From contig NW_023503555.1 of assembly GCF_014529535.1 (NCBI RefSeq), positions 7,130,001-7,194,000 of the forward strand: a stretch of DNA of 64,000 nt, read 5' to 3'. Positions 24,101 to 34,029 of this stretch are shown here, one piece after another (the stretch's first letter is position 1; each line of letters begins with the position of its first letter). The notes below the pieces were generated by a model. It was not told where the DNA came from and did not search any database. It saw only the letters and a list, made by a program, of their open reading frames with translations. Position numbers and translations under genes: made by a program. The DNA comes from Bradysia coprophila (lineage: Eukaryota > Arthropoda > Insecta > Diptera > Sciaridae).

Positions 24101-27100
24101 GATACCTCTGGAGAAGATAACGAAAAAAGTCTTTAAGGAAAAGAAAAAAATATTTTTCTCGATAAATTCTGTCACTTTGTTTGGCACTGGGGGCTTTTCA
24201 TGTAATAGCTTCGAAGAGGGTGAGATATTAAAAAGTAAATGGAAATGGTGGAGATGATACGAAAGTACACAATTTGATAAATTGATTTGCTTTGTTTTGG
24301 TTTTAGATTAATTGGCGAAACGATTTATCGTTGGGCTTCGGAGTGTTTTTCATAGATTATGGCCGCACGATAGTATAGAGGCATAACATCAAATTTCGAA
24401 AATATTTTCAGCTTCCCTCTCACGATTTTGAAATTGTCTCTTGAAGAAAGGTGAAATTAACTCCATAGAAGAACTTATGAAATGAATAGTCATAGTTATT
24501 ATTGTAAAAATTTTAACTTGTTGCGGACGGCTGTCCTCTGACGACTGGAGAAATCATGAAAAATGTCTGACTAATTTTTAGCAAAAATCATGTTCAGAAA
24601 AACGAAGTAAAAGATTTGAAATCGTACTCTTAACCTTTTTATAGAAAATATGAAGTAATAGATTCGATAATAAAACTGTTGATATACTTGTCGCCTGTAC
24701 CCTTGAATTTTATATGGAAACAATCCATTCGGTGACAAGTCAGTGGCTTTAGTGTCGAGAGTTTTGGGATCATGTTCTACGGTATGATGTACAGCTTTTC
24801 TTCAAACTTAAAACAATAAATGACGCTTCACTTCTTGCTTTAACAATCAAAATGGGTTAGGTTAGAAATGACTCAGCAATTTTTAGTTTTTGTGAAAAAA
24901 TTAATTAACGCTCGTCATATCCTTGAATACACAAACGAAAAAAAAGCCGATTAAATATTTCTAACAAGTGCCCGCATTCTATTTAGTGCTTGCTAGCTGC
25001 GTGGCAGCTATTTTATTTAAAAAAGAAAAATCCGTGATAATTGTTTCAACCAACAATTTACAAACGGCAACTTCGTCAGATGATGAATCTGTTACTTCTA
25101 TTGTTCATAATGATTTCTTTTTCTTTGGTGCAAAGATCTTTTACTTCATTAGTTTTATCCTAAATTTTCTTATAAAAGAGAACACGAATCATAACTTATC
25201 GCTTGTTTCGCTGTCACCGTTGTCGATAACAGATGACAGTCCTTTGGAGCGTTCGTTTTCTGTGGTTTGTTAGAATCTCGCATTTTTCTAGTTCGATATT
25301 TCTTTTAAAAATATCCAAATTCAATTTCCGGTGATTTATTTTCGGATGTTAGCGGATGGTTTCTCAGAATTTTAACAATTGTTTTCGATCGGGCGCAAGC
25401 AAAAGTACTGTACCTAGCATTAACGTAGAAAATATTCGGAGCGGATGAAATTACAGTAGGCCAGAGCCTGTCATCGTTAAAATGATTCTTGAAATTTCAA
25501 AATTATTGAAAATTCATAAAAATCTTCAGAGTGCTCAAATGGCCAAATTCCAAAAATTTTCGAGAATTTAAATGTCTGAAATTCTTAAATATTCTTGGAA
25601 ATGACCGAAATTTTTCGATATTCTTAATTAATTAAAATTTAAATTAAGTCAGACGATTAGGAGTTCGAGTCGAAAATTACGTTGGAAGCCAGTATTACAG
25701 TAATGGACATCCCCCAAATTCGGTAGTAATTTTCCCATAGCTTACTCTATTCTATTTGAAAAGCTCTCCAATATCTAACGGTATTCTAACCACCAATCCC
25801 TTGATAAATATTCGTCTGAGTATTTACGTATACATTGCCATGTCATTCAGCAACAAATGACAATGACACAAAACACCAGACCGGTTTTGTTTATAACGCT
25901 TCAGATATATAATTGAGATAATGCGAAACTCACTTTCCTTTGGGGAATGCAAAACCAAAGAAAATGATTAAAATGGAGTTCGTGAACTGTGACGACACAT
26001 TTTGTTTTGTTTCATTTTTCTTTATTTTTGTTCTTTTGCTTGATTCTGTAGTATATCCAATAAATGGGATGCTGTTGTATCGAGGGTATGTTTGAGTTAA
26101 TATGCGATGCCGGCGTATGTACATACTGTACAGTATACACATGAAGAAAAATTGTCAACGGATTTGCTTGTTTCCATTATTCGTTTGGTTCTTTCAGGGT
26201 GAAATGTAAAGAAACAGCCATAGCTCACTGGAAAATATAATTCAACTTCTGCAAACAACTTTTTTTCCTTTCAATTTTTTTGTTTTGTATTACAAACAAA
26301 GAGTTAAAGAGAAAGTTTCTTTTATGCCTTCATCAGTCTTGTGGAATATCACCAGGGACTAGTTTTAAGAAAACATATTCCTGAATTTTTCTAGATTTTT
26401 ACTAGGCTTCTTAAATGTTTTATTTTCTCTTCAAAAAAATTGTTGTCAAAATTAAAGAAAATTAAGGAAAATTCAGGAAAAATTCTCAAATTTTCCTGAG
26501 TTTTTCCAAGTTTTTCAAAAAAAAAAAAGTTTTGGTAAAATGAAGGATAATTCGAGAAAACATTGCAAAATTAGTCCCTGAATATCAACCAACTACACCA
26601 TGAGTAAGTTCGATTCGATTTTCCATACATTATTTTATGGCACACAAACATGCTCAGCAAAACGTTTTCCTAAAATTTACAAAATTTTTCTACATTTTTC
26701 CAAAGAATTTTGTAAGAAACTAGAGAAAGTTGTCGAATTTTACTACATTTTTCCAGGTTTTTCTAAAAAAAAATTAGAGAAAATGTAAGGAAATAGTCCC
26801 TGAATATCACCCAACCCCCTGATGGTCGCATTCCATTTTCCATCCATTATTTTATAGCACACATACATAACTTCAGCAAAACGTTTTCCTTTAAAAAAAA
26901 TTGTTTTTCCCCACAACCAGATACTAATTCAACCAGAAACGGTATACGAACGAGTACAATTTCAATTTGAAGATGATGCATACGACACCGTTCCCGATTT
27001 AATTACATTTTATGTTGGCTCCGGCAAAGCAATATCTGCCGCATCTGGTGCACGGATACAGTTTCCATGCAATCGCACTTATCCTCTATCATTCTATGCC

Positions 27101-29475
27101 ACAAAATATGGAAGCCAAAATCAATTCACGAATCAACGAAGTGCAGCAAGTCCACTACATTCACCATCGCTATCAACTAGTGGATTCAGGTAATTTTCGT
27201 GCGTTGTGTTATACAGAGCCTACATCAGTCCATATAGATTTTGTGTTGTTTCCGTGTTTCGTAATTGAATTCATAGTTCGTTTGATGGGTGGAAATTGAT
27301 GTTGTCATGCAATATAGACGTGTGTATTATGTTGTACCATGTCCATATACTAAAACACAAAATTTATATAAAACGAAACAAAATTTATCAGATTCACACC
27401 ATACAATCAGCAAGGTAATTATAACTCATATCGCAGTCCTATGTCATCGCCACCAAGAACGAAACGAGAAACACCCCCACGATTACCATCGAAGAAGCAC
27501 AGATCACAATCTTTAACACCAAATCAGGGTCAGGGATCGATTCGCGGCTCTGGTCAGGACAAATATTGCAGTGCCGATGGGGTCATACAAGGTACTTTAA
27601 GCAGTAAAAGCTGAACGAGTACATTCAAAAACTGATCCACAATTTCCAATCGTTTTAGGCAACGGAACGGACAACAATCATCCTGCTCAAATTCGTACAG
27701 CCGAAACTCGACGACTGGCTTCATCATCTGAAAAGTGTAACAGTGCTGACGGTGTCATCGAAACGAAAGCCCATTCCAACATAATGACACGTTCAGCTGA
27801 GGAAAAATCGGCGAGCGGTGATGGAGTCATCCAAACGCCAAACAATAAACTCATGTCCCGATCGATTGGTGACGCAGCGCTTAACAATAAATTCAGCACG
27901 CATTCCCTTCCAAGGACTCAAGGTAGCCTGCAGAGTGTGCACCGATTGTTGACATTATCGCGACCATCGAGTCTCAGTCGCGATGATTCGACACTGAGTC
28001 CGTGCATCGAACGGAAACAGATCGATGGTGGTGACGAAGAAAATGAATCACCTCCGAGTCCGCCGCCAAAACCACAACGCAATCCATCGATTCTACGGAA
28101 TGAAAATCACAAAGAGCTTCCCATAGAAAATGGTCCATTGAATCGAGTCGCTTCCTATCACGCTAGTGGATCTGATTCGGGCAACGGATCTGGTGATTCG
28201 GCACATAGTTCAGCGGCTGGAGATGCACTAGATGTTAGCCAGCATCGTGGTGTTGTGATAAAAAATCCTCGCTTCATACCGAATTCAGCGTCGTCGGCTA
28301 CGTTAAAGAGTTTTGCTGAGTTTGATTGTCAGGCGGCCGAAGAAGCTTTGATGGGAATGAATGTGGCAAACATTGAAACGATCTCACAATTTGACTTGGA
28401 GAATTTCCACACGTTACTCCTGCCGGCTATTGAGAATAAGCCACTGGACAATGGGGCTTTGAATACGTTCCGGATGTTGTTGAGCGAAGCCGGTCCCAGA
28501 GTGCTGGCCAATCATTTGACGCGAGTGGACATCAAGTTAATTTTAGGCGATCTAGAGAATAAAATGAATTCGTTGGACTCTACGGGTATTGAACTGATCG
28601 GATTAAGTCATGGCGAAGCATTTCGAATCGATTTGATCGAACGAACGGAATGTATACGATTGCTGGTGGCCGTTACGATATTAACTTGTCAGAGTGATGA
28701 CGAACGAGCTGAAACCTTGAACAAGTGGATACAAGTGGCCATCGATACGAAAACAGCGTTGGGAAATTTGTTTGGATTTTGTGCGATTATGTTGGGCCTG
28801 TGTATGCCTCAGGTACGGTTGATAAATCAACCTTCTGCAGTTGTTGCTTGATTATATCTTTTCCAGATTCAAAAATTGGAGCCAACGTGGCACACACTTC
28901 GGCAAAAATACACCGACAGTGCATTCAATTTCGAAGCGAAATTACGGCCTACATTGAAGAATATGAACGACTGCTCAAATCCTCAAGCACCAAACACCAC
29001 TGTGCCGCATCTTCTTCCATACGTACTGTTAAGAGATCGAAAAATCGAAGACATTTTAGGCCTTACGCAACCAACATCAACGTTAATCACATCGTGTCTC
29101 ACACCGTGGGAAACCAGTGCGGCCGACTTTGGATTAACGATAATGTTCGCTCATTTAGACTCGATCCGGAATTTCCATAAAAATCTGTCATTGTACCAAC
29201 GAAACGCACAGACGATCATGTCCGACTCAAGTAGCCGACTCGATGAACTGCTGGAAGATGCTTTCAGGTACGTTGGACACATCATTGTAGACTCAAATTC
29301 TTCTAATTTTACAATTTTATCTCTCCCCAACAGAACTGAATTTCACATGAAATTCTTGTGGGGCAGCAAAGGTGCTTTGGCAAATGCCGTTGATAGGCAT
29401 GCGAAACTGGAGCAAGTCTTAACATTAATGGCTGAGAAATTTTGCCACAGTGATCATATTGGAACGGCAGCTTAA
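5802..29475 (+). CDS. BCAR3: NSP/BCAR3-type adaptor protein (SAM-SH2-Cdc25-like), nine coding exons
   Basis: The predicted coding exons are 5802-5883, 5958-6107, 9382-9478, 23151-23466, 26921-27189, 27392-27591, 27659-28812, 28867-29267 and 29334-29475. All junctions are GT-AG and phase-consistent, and they sum to 2,811 nt (936 aa). Domain order: SAM (about residues 9-72), SH2 (about 166-271, with the phosphotyrosine-binding Arg189 in FLIRD), a Ser/Pro-rich linker with a PPPKPQR motif, and a Cdc25-like domain (about 605-930) with a LLWGS-type segment (FLWGSKG) near the C-terminus. In the NSP family (BCAR3, SH2D3A, SH2D3C) the Cdc25-like fold binds the C-terminus of p130Cas rather than acting as a strong exchange factor, linking receptor signalling to adhesion and Rap/Rac. 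Introns reach 13.7 kb and are full of transposons. The ATG at 5802 is the first in frame after a likely 5'-UTR acceptor. Confidence 0.9.
6255..6366 (+). repeat. dispersed ACAGATG-family repeat, copy 2
   Basis: Runs from TTTTTTACTTCTTTTGGTC through CTATATAAAGTC to GGCGATAACAGATGATGA, in the same order and spacing as the other copies. Confidence 0.55.
7216..7487 (+). mobile_element. decayed tRNA-derived SINE copy
   Basis: It aligns by eye with the better-preserved SINE at 41814-42227. Shared blocks include CCTTCCACCAAAATGA, TTTATCGCATTGGTAACGTC, AATACGATGAATTTGTA and TAGGCGAGATAT. The B box is degraded here (GGTTTGCTTCTT instead of GGTTCGATTCCC) and an internal segment is missing, so it is an old, inactive copy. 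Confidence 0.7.
8457..8612. mobile_element. hAT-type MITE, copy 1
   Basis: A 156-bp element flanked on both sides by the identical 8-bp ACCCAAAC (8449-8456 and 8613-8620). Its ends are inverted: CAATGAAAGTCTAGAACAGG on the left and, on the complementary strand, CAATGAAAGTGTAAAACAGG on the right, both followed by TATGGTC. An internal hairpin uses AAACGCACTCA. The 8-bp target duplication and CA-start ends suggest hAT. Confidence 0.8.
9382..9478 (+). CDS. BCAR3: BCAR3-like exon 3: linker
   Basis: A 97-nt exon between TTCCAG and GTAAGTA. It continues the frame from exon 2 and encodes a basic, Ser/Gln-rich linker (GTNKSSKSQLSQRRNQRYSL). It enters in phase 1 and leaves in phase 2, which fits both neighbours. 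Confidence 0.75.
12248..12309. repeat. 62-bp hairpin
   Basis: AGAACAAGTGTGGAC at the left is exactly inverted as GTCCACACTTGTTCT at the right, with about 32 bp between. It is probably a very short MITE. No target duplication was recognised. Confidence 0.55.
13138..13200. repeat. GGGTGCAA-TAGTC inverted repeat, copy 1
   Basis: Contains CCCGGGTGCAAGTAGTCTT and then CACTGTTTGCACCCAGTGG. The same motif set recurs near 16284-16340 and 44572-44706, which suggests a small dispersed family. Confidence 0.45.
13262..13396. repeat. AACGTTGTGTTGACCTCGGG repeat
   Basis: A 135-bp block starting CGAAAAACGTTGTGTTGACC and ending GAACAAATAACT, with inverted AGAAAATTTCC and GGAAATTTCC-like arms. A second copy lies at 46412-46522 and a truncated one near 16868. 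Confidence 0.5.
13664..13802. repeat. direct repeat A (left copy)
   Basis: A 139-bp stretch from ATGTTGGATTATGTGG to ATGCATAATCTAACAC. It recurs in the same orientation at 15940-16148, the other side of the Foldback-like element. The right copy has an extra internal block of about 70 bp. The minus-strand translation shared by both is SRKVKSRFIxSxDKGLIRN. Confidence 0.7.
14405..14545. repeat. nested hairpin inside the Foldback-like element
   Basis: GAAAGTGGTAGTTTTTGTCAC is inverted as GTGACACAAACTACCACTTTT, with matching TAGCTGGTTGC/GCAACTAGCTG arms outside it. It could be a separate MITE nested in the core of the larger element. Confidence 0.5.
14933..15003. repeat. TAGGCAC hairpin
   Basis: TTAGGCACTAGGTGTGTAGATTGTCAC is inverted across a 20-bp loop as GTGACAATACACATCGTGTGCCTAA. 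A shorter look-alike with TAGGCAAGTG and CACGTGCCTA occurs near 6919-6977. Confidence 0.5.
15940..16148. repeat. direct repeat A (right copy)
   Basis: Matches 13664-13802 in the same orientation, but carries an extra 70-bp block between CTTTCGGCTG and ACTTGACCGAACC. The adjoining minus-strand frame (15640-15940) reads on through KQSCIGWPWYWSMFQIKC, a tryptophan-rich peptide I do not recognise. It may be remnant coding sequence. Confidence 0.6.
16284..16340. repeat. GGGTGCAAATAGT repeat, copy 2
   Basis: CCAGGGTGCAAATAGTGTTTGCATCCGGATACAAATAGTC shows the same motif order as the repeats at 13138 and 44572. Confidence 0.4.
16721..16806. repeat. GAGAAAATGTCTAT hairpin
   Basis: ATGACAGCTCGGGGGAGAAAA at the left is inverted as TTTTCTCCACAGAACTGTCAT at the right, with ATGTCTATTTT and AATATAGACAT continuing the stem. 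A related hairpin with GTGAGAAAATGTTAATTTT is at 46299-46371. Both are followed about 60 bp later by AAAAACGTTGTGTTCA. Confidence 0.55.
17039..17265. mobile_element. Tc1/mariner-type MITE with long perfect arms
   Basis: A 227-bp palindrome flanked by TA. It begins CAGTTTGTTCATTTCATTTT and ends as the inverse. The arms continue through GATATGTCAGAGTTTT and GTACCCAGTCAATTAAGTTC for close to 90 bp with few mismatches. The neighbouring tandem unit at about 17540 preserves the uninterrupted site (ATCAGATAACAAATAATTAT), so the element lies cleanly at a TA. Confidence 0.85.
17377..17413 (+). promoter_or_regulatory. TATA + Initiator core, unit 1
   Basis: TATAAATA followed by TCAGTC, with 33 bp from the first T of the TATA box to the Initiator A. 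This is the classic arthropod core-promoter geometry. Promoter activity is inferred. Confidence 0.45.
17667..17703 (+). promoter_or_regulatory. TATA + Initiator core, unit 2
   Basis: Identical geometry to unit 1 (TATAAATA to TCAGTC, 33 bp), despite scattered substitutions elsewhere in the unit. Confidence 0.45.
17980..18001. repeat. (ACAG)n microsatellite
   Basis: About five and a half tandem ACAG tetramers at the downstream edge of the promoter-like tandem array. Confidence 0.85.
18055..18130 (-). repeat. ACAGATG-family repeat, truncated
   Basis: On the minus strand it reads CATCTGCTACTTCTTTTGTT and later AAATCTTTTACTTCCTTCG, the two ACTTC half-motifs that start the family. The ACAGATG end is missing. 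Confidence 0.4.
19069..19160. repeat. CTATCTCGTGACAAAC hairpin
   Basis: GACTATCTCGTGACAAAC is inverted as GTTTGTCACGAGATAGAC, with AAACACAATG/CATTGTGTTT forming an inner stem. A small MITE is the likely origin. Confidence 0.55.
19185..19342 (+). repeat. ACAGATG-family repeat, long copy
   Basis: About 155 bp from GAGTCTGTTACTTCACTTGG through AAAATCTTTTACTTTATTGG and TTATTTATATGTGA to CTGTCAGTAACAGATGGC. The ends TCTGTTACT and AGTAACAGA are inverted, which suggests short terminal inverted repeats. Confidence 0.6.
21360..21500. repeat. CAGGTT/AACCTGAC-rich repeat fragment
   Basis: Contains CAGGTCCAGGTTTA, TTTGAACCTGACCTTA and GTTAGGCCAAACTTAGCCTGT, resembling the longer blocks at 42281-42715 and 47430-47890. 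It looks like an old fragment. Confidence 0.35.
22844..23047. mobile_element. Harbinger-type MITE (TTA target duplication), copy 1
   Basis: A 204-bp element between TTA (22841-22843) and TTA (23048-23050). Ends GGGATCATTCATAAATT and, on the complement, GGCATCGTTCATAAATT are inverted and continue to GCTGTCATCAAAATTA. An inner stem uses CTCGAG. The 3-bp TTA duplication and TTCATAAATT ends match the element at 45738-45906. The PIF/Harbinger label is inferred. Confidence 0.75.
23085..23118 (+). repeat. ACAGATG-family 3' end
   Basis: TTTTTGCCATCCTTGTCGATAACAGATGACC lies just upstream of the SH2 exon acceptor. Only the 3' half of the family consensus is clear, because the MITE at 22844-23047 has cut into it. 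Confidence 0.4.
23151..27189 (+). CDS. BCAR3: BCAR3-like exons 4-5: SH2 domain
   Basis: Exon 4 is 23151-23466 and exon 5 is 26921-27189. Exon 4 encodes the N-terminal half of the SH2 domain: WYHGPIPRQRAE, EGDFLIRDCVS with the phosphotyrosine-binding arginine, and NYVLTCKSKG. Exon 5 completes it with YDTVPDLITFYVGSGKAIS and IQFPCNRTYPLSFY. These are the NSP-family hallmarks (YVGSxKxIS, NRTxPL). The intron between (23467-26920) splits the domain at the phase-0 INK|ILIQ junction. Confidence 0.9.
23467..26920. other. BCAR3: BCAR3-like intron 4
   Basis: A 3.45-kb intron inside the SH2-coding region. It contains an ACAGATG-family repeat (25085-25240), a truncated reverse copy near 24600-24680, and two similar AAATTTTTC..TTTCC-rich stretches at 26350-26580 and 26600-26900. 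No gene is supported. Confidence 0.6.
25085..25240 (+). repeat. ACAGATG-family repeat, best-preserved copy
   Basis: Runs from GAATCTGTTACTTCTATTGT through AAGATCTTTTACTTCATTAG and TTCTTATAAAAGAG to GTTGTCGATAACAGATGACA. It shows all three conserved blocks in order and the ATCTGTTAC/GATAACAGAT inverted ends. Confidence 0.65.
27392..29475 (+). CDS. BCAR3: BCAR3-like exons 6-9: linker and Cdc25-like domain
   Basis: Exons 27392-27591, 27659-28812, 28867-29267 and 29334-29475 (TAA at 29473), separated by short introns of 54-67 bp. The linker is Ser/Pro-rich and holds three spaced variants of one motif: CSADGVIQ, NSADGVIE and SGDGVIQ. It also holds PSPPPKPQRNPS, a likely SH3 ligand. The Cdc25-like part includes ECIRLLVAVTILTCQSDDER, LFGFCAIMLGLCMPQIQKLE, TWHTLRQKYTDSAFNFEAKL, NTTVPHLLPYV and FLWGSKGALANA, matching the NSP C-terminal domain that binds Cas proteins. 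Confidence 0.9.
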
Positions 29476-30029
29476 ATATTAAGAGTTGTTAGTAGCACGC
29501 GCGTGTTTCATGGGTAAACTTAAACTGATGATCGAACTACTAGTCAAAGAAATGTAAAAAAAATCTAAATTTTAGATTCGGTTTGGGTGGGTTTGTGGGT
29601 GGATTATATCTTCTCCTTACGAATATGCAACTTTCCGACTCCGTTGATCACCTGAATTTCTTTTCTGATCGCCTCACTTTTCATGCATTTCATAGATCTG
29701 ATGCAAGATCTTTTACATCAATTAGTTACTTCAATAACATGCAGTAACGAGGGCTCGTTGCTTATTATTTTTACCGTTATTGGTATGAGATGATCAGCCG
29801 TTTTAAAAGAATTAAAGTAAAATCAAGTTTTGTACCCAAAACTGATGCGAAATTTTAGAATACAGCCGGAAAGAGTCATTGCTGTGTGAGTCCCAATTAC
29901 TCAAAAACTGTTTTAAAATTGGCGAATCGGAGAGATTGCTATGAAGGTTTTTTTAATAATTAATTGTTACAGTGACCCGAGTTTCACTTTCTCCAGTGTG
30001 GAATAAATGAAGAATGCCCGAATCGGAAT

Positions 30030-30178
30030 CTGGTACTTCACTTGTTCATAGCATCGTCAATTGTTTGACTTAAAATCTTATACTTCATTTGTTTTGGAAA
30101 ACATTTTGTTATAATAGCAGAGAATACTGGTCAGTCGCTTATTTTTTTTGTCGAGATTGTGGATAGCAGATGCTTATT
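30030..30178 (+). repeat. ACAGATG-family repeat
   Basis: ATCTGGTACTTCACTTGTTC, AAATCTTATACTTCATTTGT, TTGTTATAATAGC and GATTGTGGATAGCAGATGCT appear in family order and spacing. Confidence 0.55.
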
Positions 30179-30819
30179 TTTTCCTTAGATACCGTTGAGG
30201 TCTGTGAGTATGCTTTGAAATTTGAATTTAAATTAAATAAGTTGACGCTGCGAAAAGTGAACCTACCTGCCGTAGAACACATACGATCCCAAAACCGTCG
30301 TTCTTGTTTAGTCACCCGACTACAATGTTTCAGCATCAAATTCACGGGACTTTTATGGAAAGGTGAGTTTGGGTTCAGCAGAACGTAATGTAGTCTTTAG
30401 GTACTTAATGGATGACGCGCCTTGGTCGATTCGTTTTCTTGTGCGTTTTTGGCTTGACTATGACTTAAAATACTTAGCCCTTTTATTATGTTGTCACGAG
30501 TTTGGCTGATTTTCTCAATTTTTCACAATGAGCTTGAACCTGCACCAAGAAATTGAATCTGACTTGTGTGTGAGCTACGTTGAACTCATGTGAAAACTGA
30601 AGTATAGATCTGCCACACATGCGACCCATAAACGCTCTAAATGTGTATAAAGACAACAAGTAAAAAATTTGGCGTATAAAATGCTTATCAATTGAAGTGT
30701 GACAACTTTTCCTTCAATGGATGCGTCATCAGCTATCTTTTTATCACGATCGGCTTCATCTCGGATTTACAGTCTCTCAGCTTAACAAAAACCACCTCAT
30801 TTCTTTCTAATTTTGTATT

Positions 30820-30945
30820 AATGTAAGCTGTTATATCATCTGTCATCGACAACACCGACAAAAATAAACGATAAACTCTAGCTAACGTCGTCTTTAAATA
30901 CCAAAATACAGTTGTAAAAAGAATGAAGTGAAAGATTTGATTCCA
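30820..30945 (-). repeat. ACAGATG-family repeat (minus strand)
   Basis: The complementary strand reads AATCTTTCACTTCATTCTTT, GGTATTTAAAGACG, TTATTTTTGTCGGTGTTGTC and GATGACAGATGATATAAC, in the consensus order. Confidence 0.55.
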
Positions 30946-31025
30946 ATATGTCGAAAAATCCACAAACCAAAATCCCCGGATTCGTTAACTATTCCAACAA
31001 CACGCTTAAAACGTCAATAAAAAGA

Positions 31026-31190
31026 GGTTTGTTACAAATAACTGTAAGCACGAATTAACACTGGTCGAACGAACATGATTTCATCCATAGAGATCGGTTT
31101 TCATATTAAATGTTGATGAGATAATGACTCTTATTGTCATGGATGAAATTTAGCAGTAATTTGACAATTCGTATGGCCTTGGAATAAACC
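31026..31190. mobile_element. GGTTTGTTCCAA-type MITE, diverged copy
   Basis: Ends GGTTTGTTACAAATAACTGT and (complement) GGTTTATTCCAAGGCCATAC are inverted. Internal GATTTCATCCATAGAG and CATGGATGAAATTT also pair. Relatives are at 60361-60543 and, in part, 59958-60080. Confidence 0.55.
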
Positions 31191-33719
31191 AATTAATGCA
31201 TTTTCTGTTCGTGTTAAAATTCACATGAAAACTCTACTTTTCATCCCTAGTCATGTAAAATACTATTTATCTACCTAGGTGAAATAATAGCAGTGAAAAA
31301 GTGCTATTATTTCGCCTTCGGCTCATGCAATAAGTCCCCAAGTGTCTAAATAAACATGTGGACAGAGGTGAATAATCTACTATTAATGAAAAATTCGTGC
31401 GCCATCGCATAATTTCGGCGACAGATGTGGAAAGACTATCGATACCCATGCCAACCCAAACTAAAATTTGTGATTTAATTTGTTGTATGGAAAAATGGTT
31501 TTTGGATGAATCAATCAAATTTTTAGGAAATAATGGAAAGCAAAAAAAAAAGCAAAATTCTGTCTACTCTAAATTAAAAAAAAAAAAAACAAAACAAATA
31601 CTTAAAACCTAACCTTATCTCTATACACACACAATACCAATTTATAAATTTATAATAAAAAAATGAAATATAAAATTATAGAAAGACGAAAATAATTAAT
31701 TTTTAGCAATTCCCCGATAAATCATTGTGGGTGAACGACAAATAAAAATGTAAATAAAAATTTAATAAGCAAAAGGAAAAGATGAAAAAAGTTTAAAAAG
31801 ATAAAATGAAACAAAAATCATAGACTGAGATATTATTTTTTAATGGAGATGAATAAAGTGAGTTAAATATCTTTAAAAAAAAAAACATCAAAAAACAGAA
31901 GAAAAACTCCAAATTAATAAATTCAACAAATTAAACAAAACTAAAAAAATGTTCATGAAAATGGAACTTTGTATACAAAACAAAAATACTAAAATTAAGT
32001 CAAAAGCTGAACTTAAACATGGCGGATTCTAGATAATAAATTCAAAGCGTCTATCATACCAATGAAATATTTAAAAAATAGAATAAAATTCCAACTAAAA
32101 ATGAAAATTAAAATGGACTGTTGTATGACGATTTATAGTCTAGTGCGTACCAAGAAAAACTGTAATCATCATTGCTTAATAACGGTACGTGAGTGGATCT
32201 AATATTCCATTATAATGAAGAAAAAAATAATCAAACGAATTTAGGAGAATGACAGAACCTCTAGACCACGAACCGATCAAATTCGCGAAATTCGTATTGT
32301 ACGTTGCTACATACGGTTGTGGCGACACTATAAACCTGTTGTTTCTCTTACATCTACACAAATTCAAGACACCCTAACTTAATCGCTATATTCTAAATAT
32401 TGTCGGATTTATCCTGCTAGCAGAATGGGTGTATTAGTTACCAGTTATCATTGCTACTCACAGTATCAAAAACAACTTTTCTCAACTCAATGACGAAAAG
32501 TAAACCTTTGAAAAACGTTCTATGCAACTCGGTGATAAAAACTTTTTGACGCACGATGTGCATCTACTAGAGAAAACGCTAACAGATGGCGTTGCTGCCG
32601 CCTCACCGAAATATCAACATTTTTCTAGTTCAATGAAAAACCCCGACATACCGGTGATGCGGCAGCAATGCCATCTGTTATCACATGTCTGGTAGCCACA
32701 CATCTAGAACGTCTAAAATCGTAATCGACTCAGCATCGTAATATCGTAATGTTCGAAAATTTGCGAACTTTAGATGCCTCTGTTGCATAATAGTTATAAA
32801 CATAACTAGTAATAAAAAGATAAAAATAAGAGCTTTCTTGTAAATTGTTGTTCCGAGGCGAAGCCGAGGTCAATAAACACACGAAAACGAAACTTTTCAT
32901 TTTTATCCCGAGTTATGTTATGGATTTTATATGCTGAGGGCATCGAAAGTAGTGCTCGAAACATGAAAAGTACGGGTTTCGACGCATGTCATTGCAGCAA
33001 TTGGTTACAGAAGCAGGGGTTTTCACCATATTACTCACTAGACTGTCATAATGAAATGAAATGTTAAATAATTATACTTTGGTGAATAAGAAAACTGTAA
33101 TAAATAAATGCAATTCGTTGTTCCTTTTTGATACAATACACACACAGATACACTCAGACACATTTATATACACACGTCAAAAGAAACAATTTTATACGAA
33201 AAATGTTTTCCACCTTTTACAGAAGAAAAAACCAAAAACTGATAAAAATTTTACAATTTTTTTTAGATGAAATTAAACGAACTTTTGAAATGGAAATAGA
33301 TTTAAAATGAATGGCAAAAACGTTTGTATAGTGTATACGATCTATTTGTCGTATGTGAAATTTTGGATTGTAAACAGAATTTTATTATCAGATTTTCGAA
33401 TGTTTTTAATTTATTTTTAATTTATTATCGGAAAAAGCAAAGGAAAGAGGAAGAGATGTTAAGACCTAAAGTATAGTGGTAAAATTATAATAAAATAAAT
33501 TAAGTGAAACTATGATATATCTCGACATATTAAAAGGAAAACGTAAATTATTGAACGGTAAATTTGTTTTAATTCAACCAAAGCTCACCACAACTTCCAG
33601 TACTCTTTTAACCGCCTCACCTCAACTGTTCGTGATTTGTTTACCTGCTTACTGTAAATGCTAAAATATTTAAAATACAGGACGTTCAAGGACAATCTAG
33701 CACTACACATCAAATTCTG

Positions 33720-34029
33720 TCATTTTCATTTATTTTGGCTGCTCCACCACATTACAAAAAAGAATTCACCTGAAAGTTGGGATCCGTAATTTTTCTGATC
33801 CGCTGATGGTTTATATACTTTGAATTGTGTCACTTCCATGTAGCGAGTTTCAATCATTTAGTGCGTCATCGGCTTGTGTCAAAGCATTTTGACGCTATGC
33901 ATCGATGCTATCGTGAAATTCACTGTACTTTGACATAAGCCGCTTACTCAGTGCTACCATATTTGTCTTCTGAAAAAATATAAACTCTGGGTCTGGGAAA
34001 AGGTGACTATTTACAAGCTGTTAAACACA
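33720..34029. promoter_or_regulatory. upstream region of F-box copy 1
   Basis: This stretch is shared with the region before copy 2 (38350-38669), including TATATACTTTGAATTSTGYC, TTTAGTGCGTCATCGG and TGACATAAGCCGCTTACTCA. AAAAATATAAACTCTGGG close to the start codon is a possible TATA element. Copy 2 lacks about 43 bp present here around GCATTTTGACGCTATGCATC. Part of the same upstream block reappears at 61275-61400 without a gene. Confidence 0.4.

Larger units (their letters stand above)
29476..34029. other. intergenic, A-rich; probable BCAR3-like 3' UTR at its start
   Basis: The first few hundred bases after the stop probably include the 3' UTR. 31540-32130 is strikingly A-rich (runs of A8 and more) with no coding frame. 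Two ACAGATG repeats and a MITE occur (listed). An inverted pair at 32581/32672 (AACAGATGGCGTTGCTGCCGC and its diverged inverse) forms a loose hairpin of about 100 bp. Confidence 0.45.
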
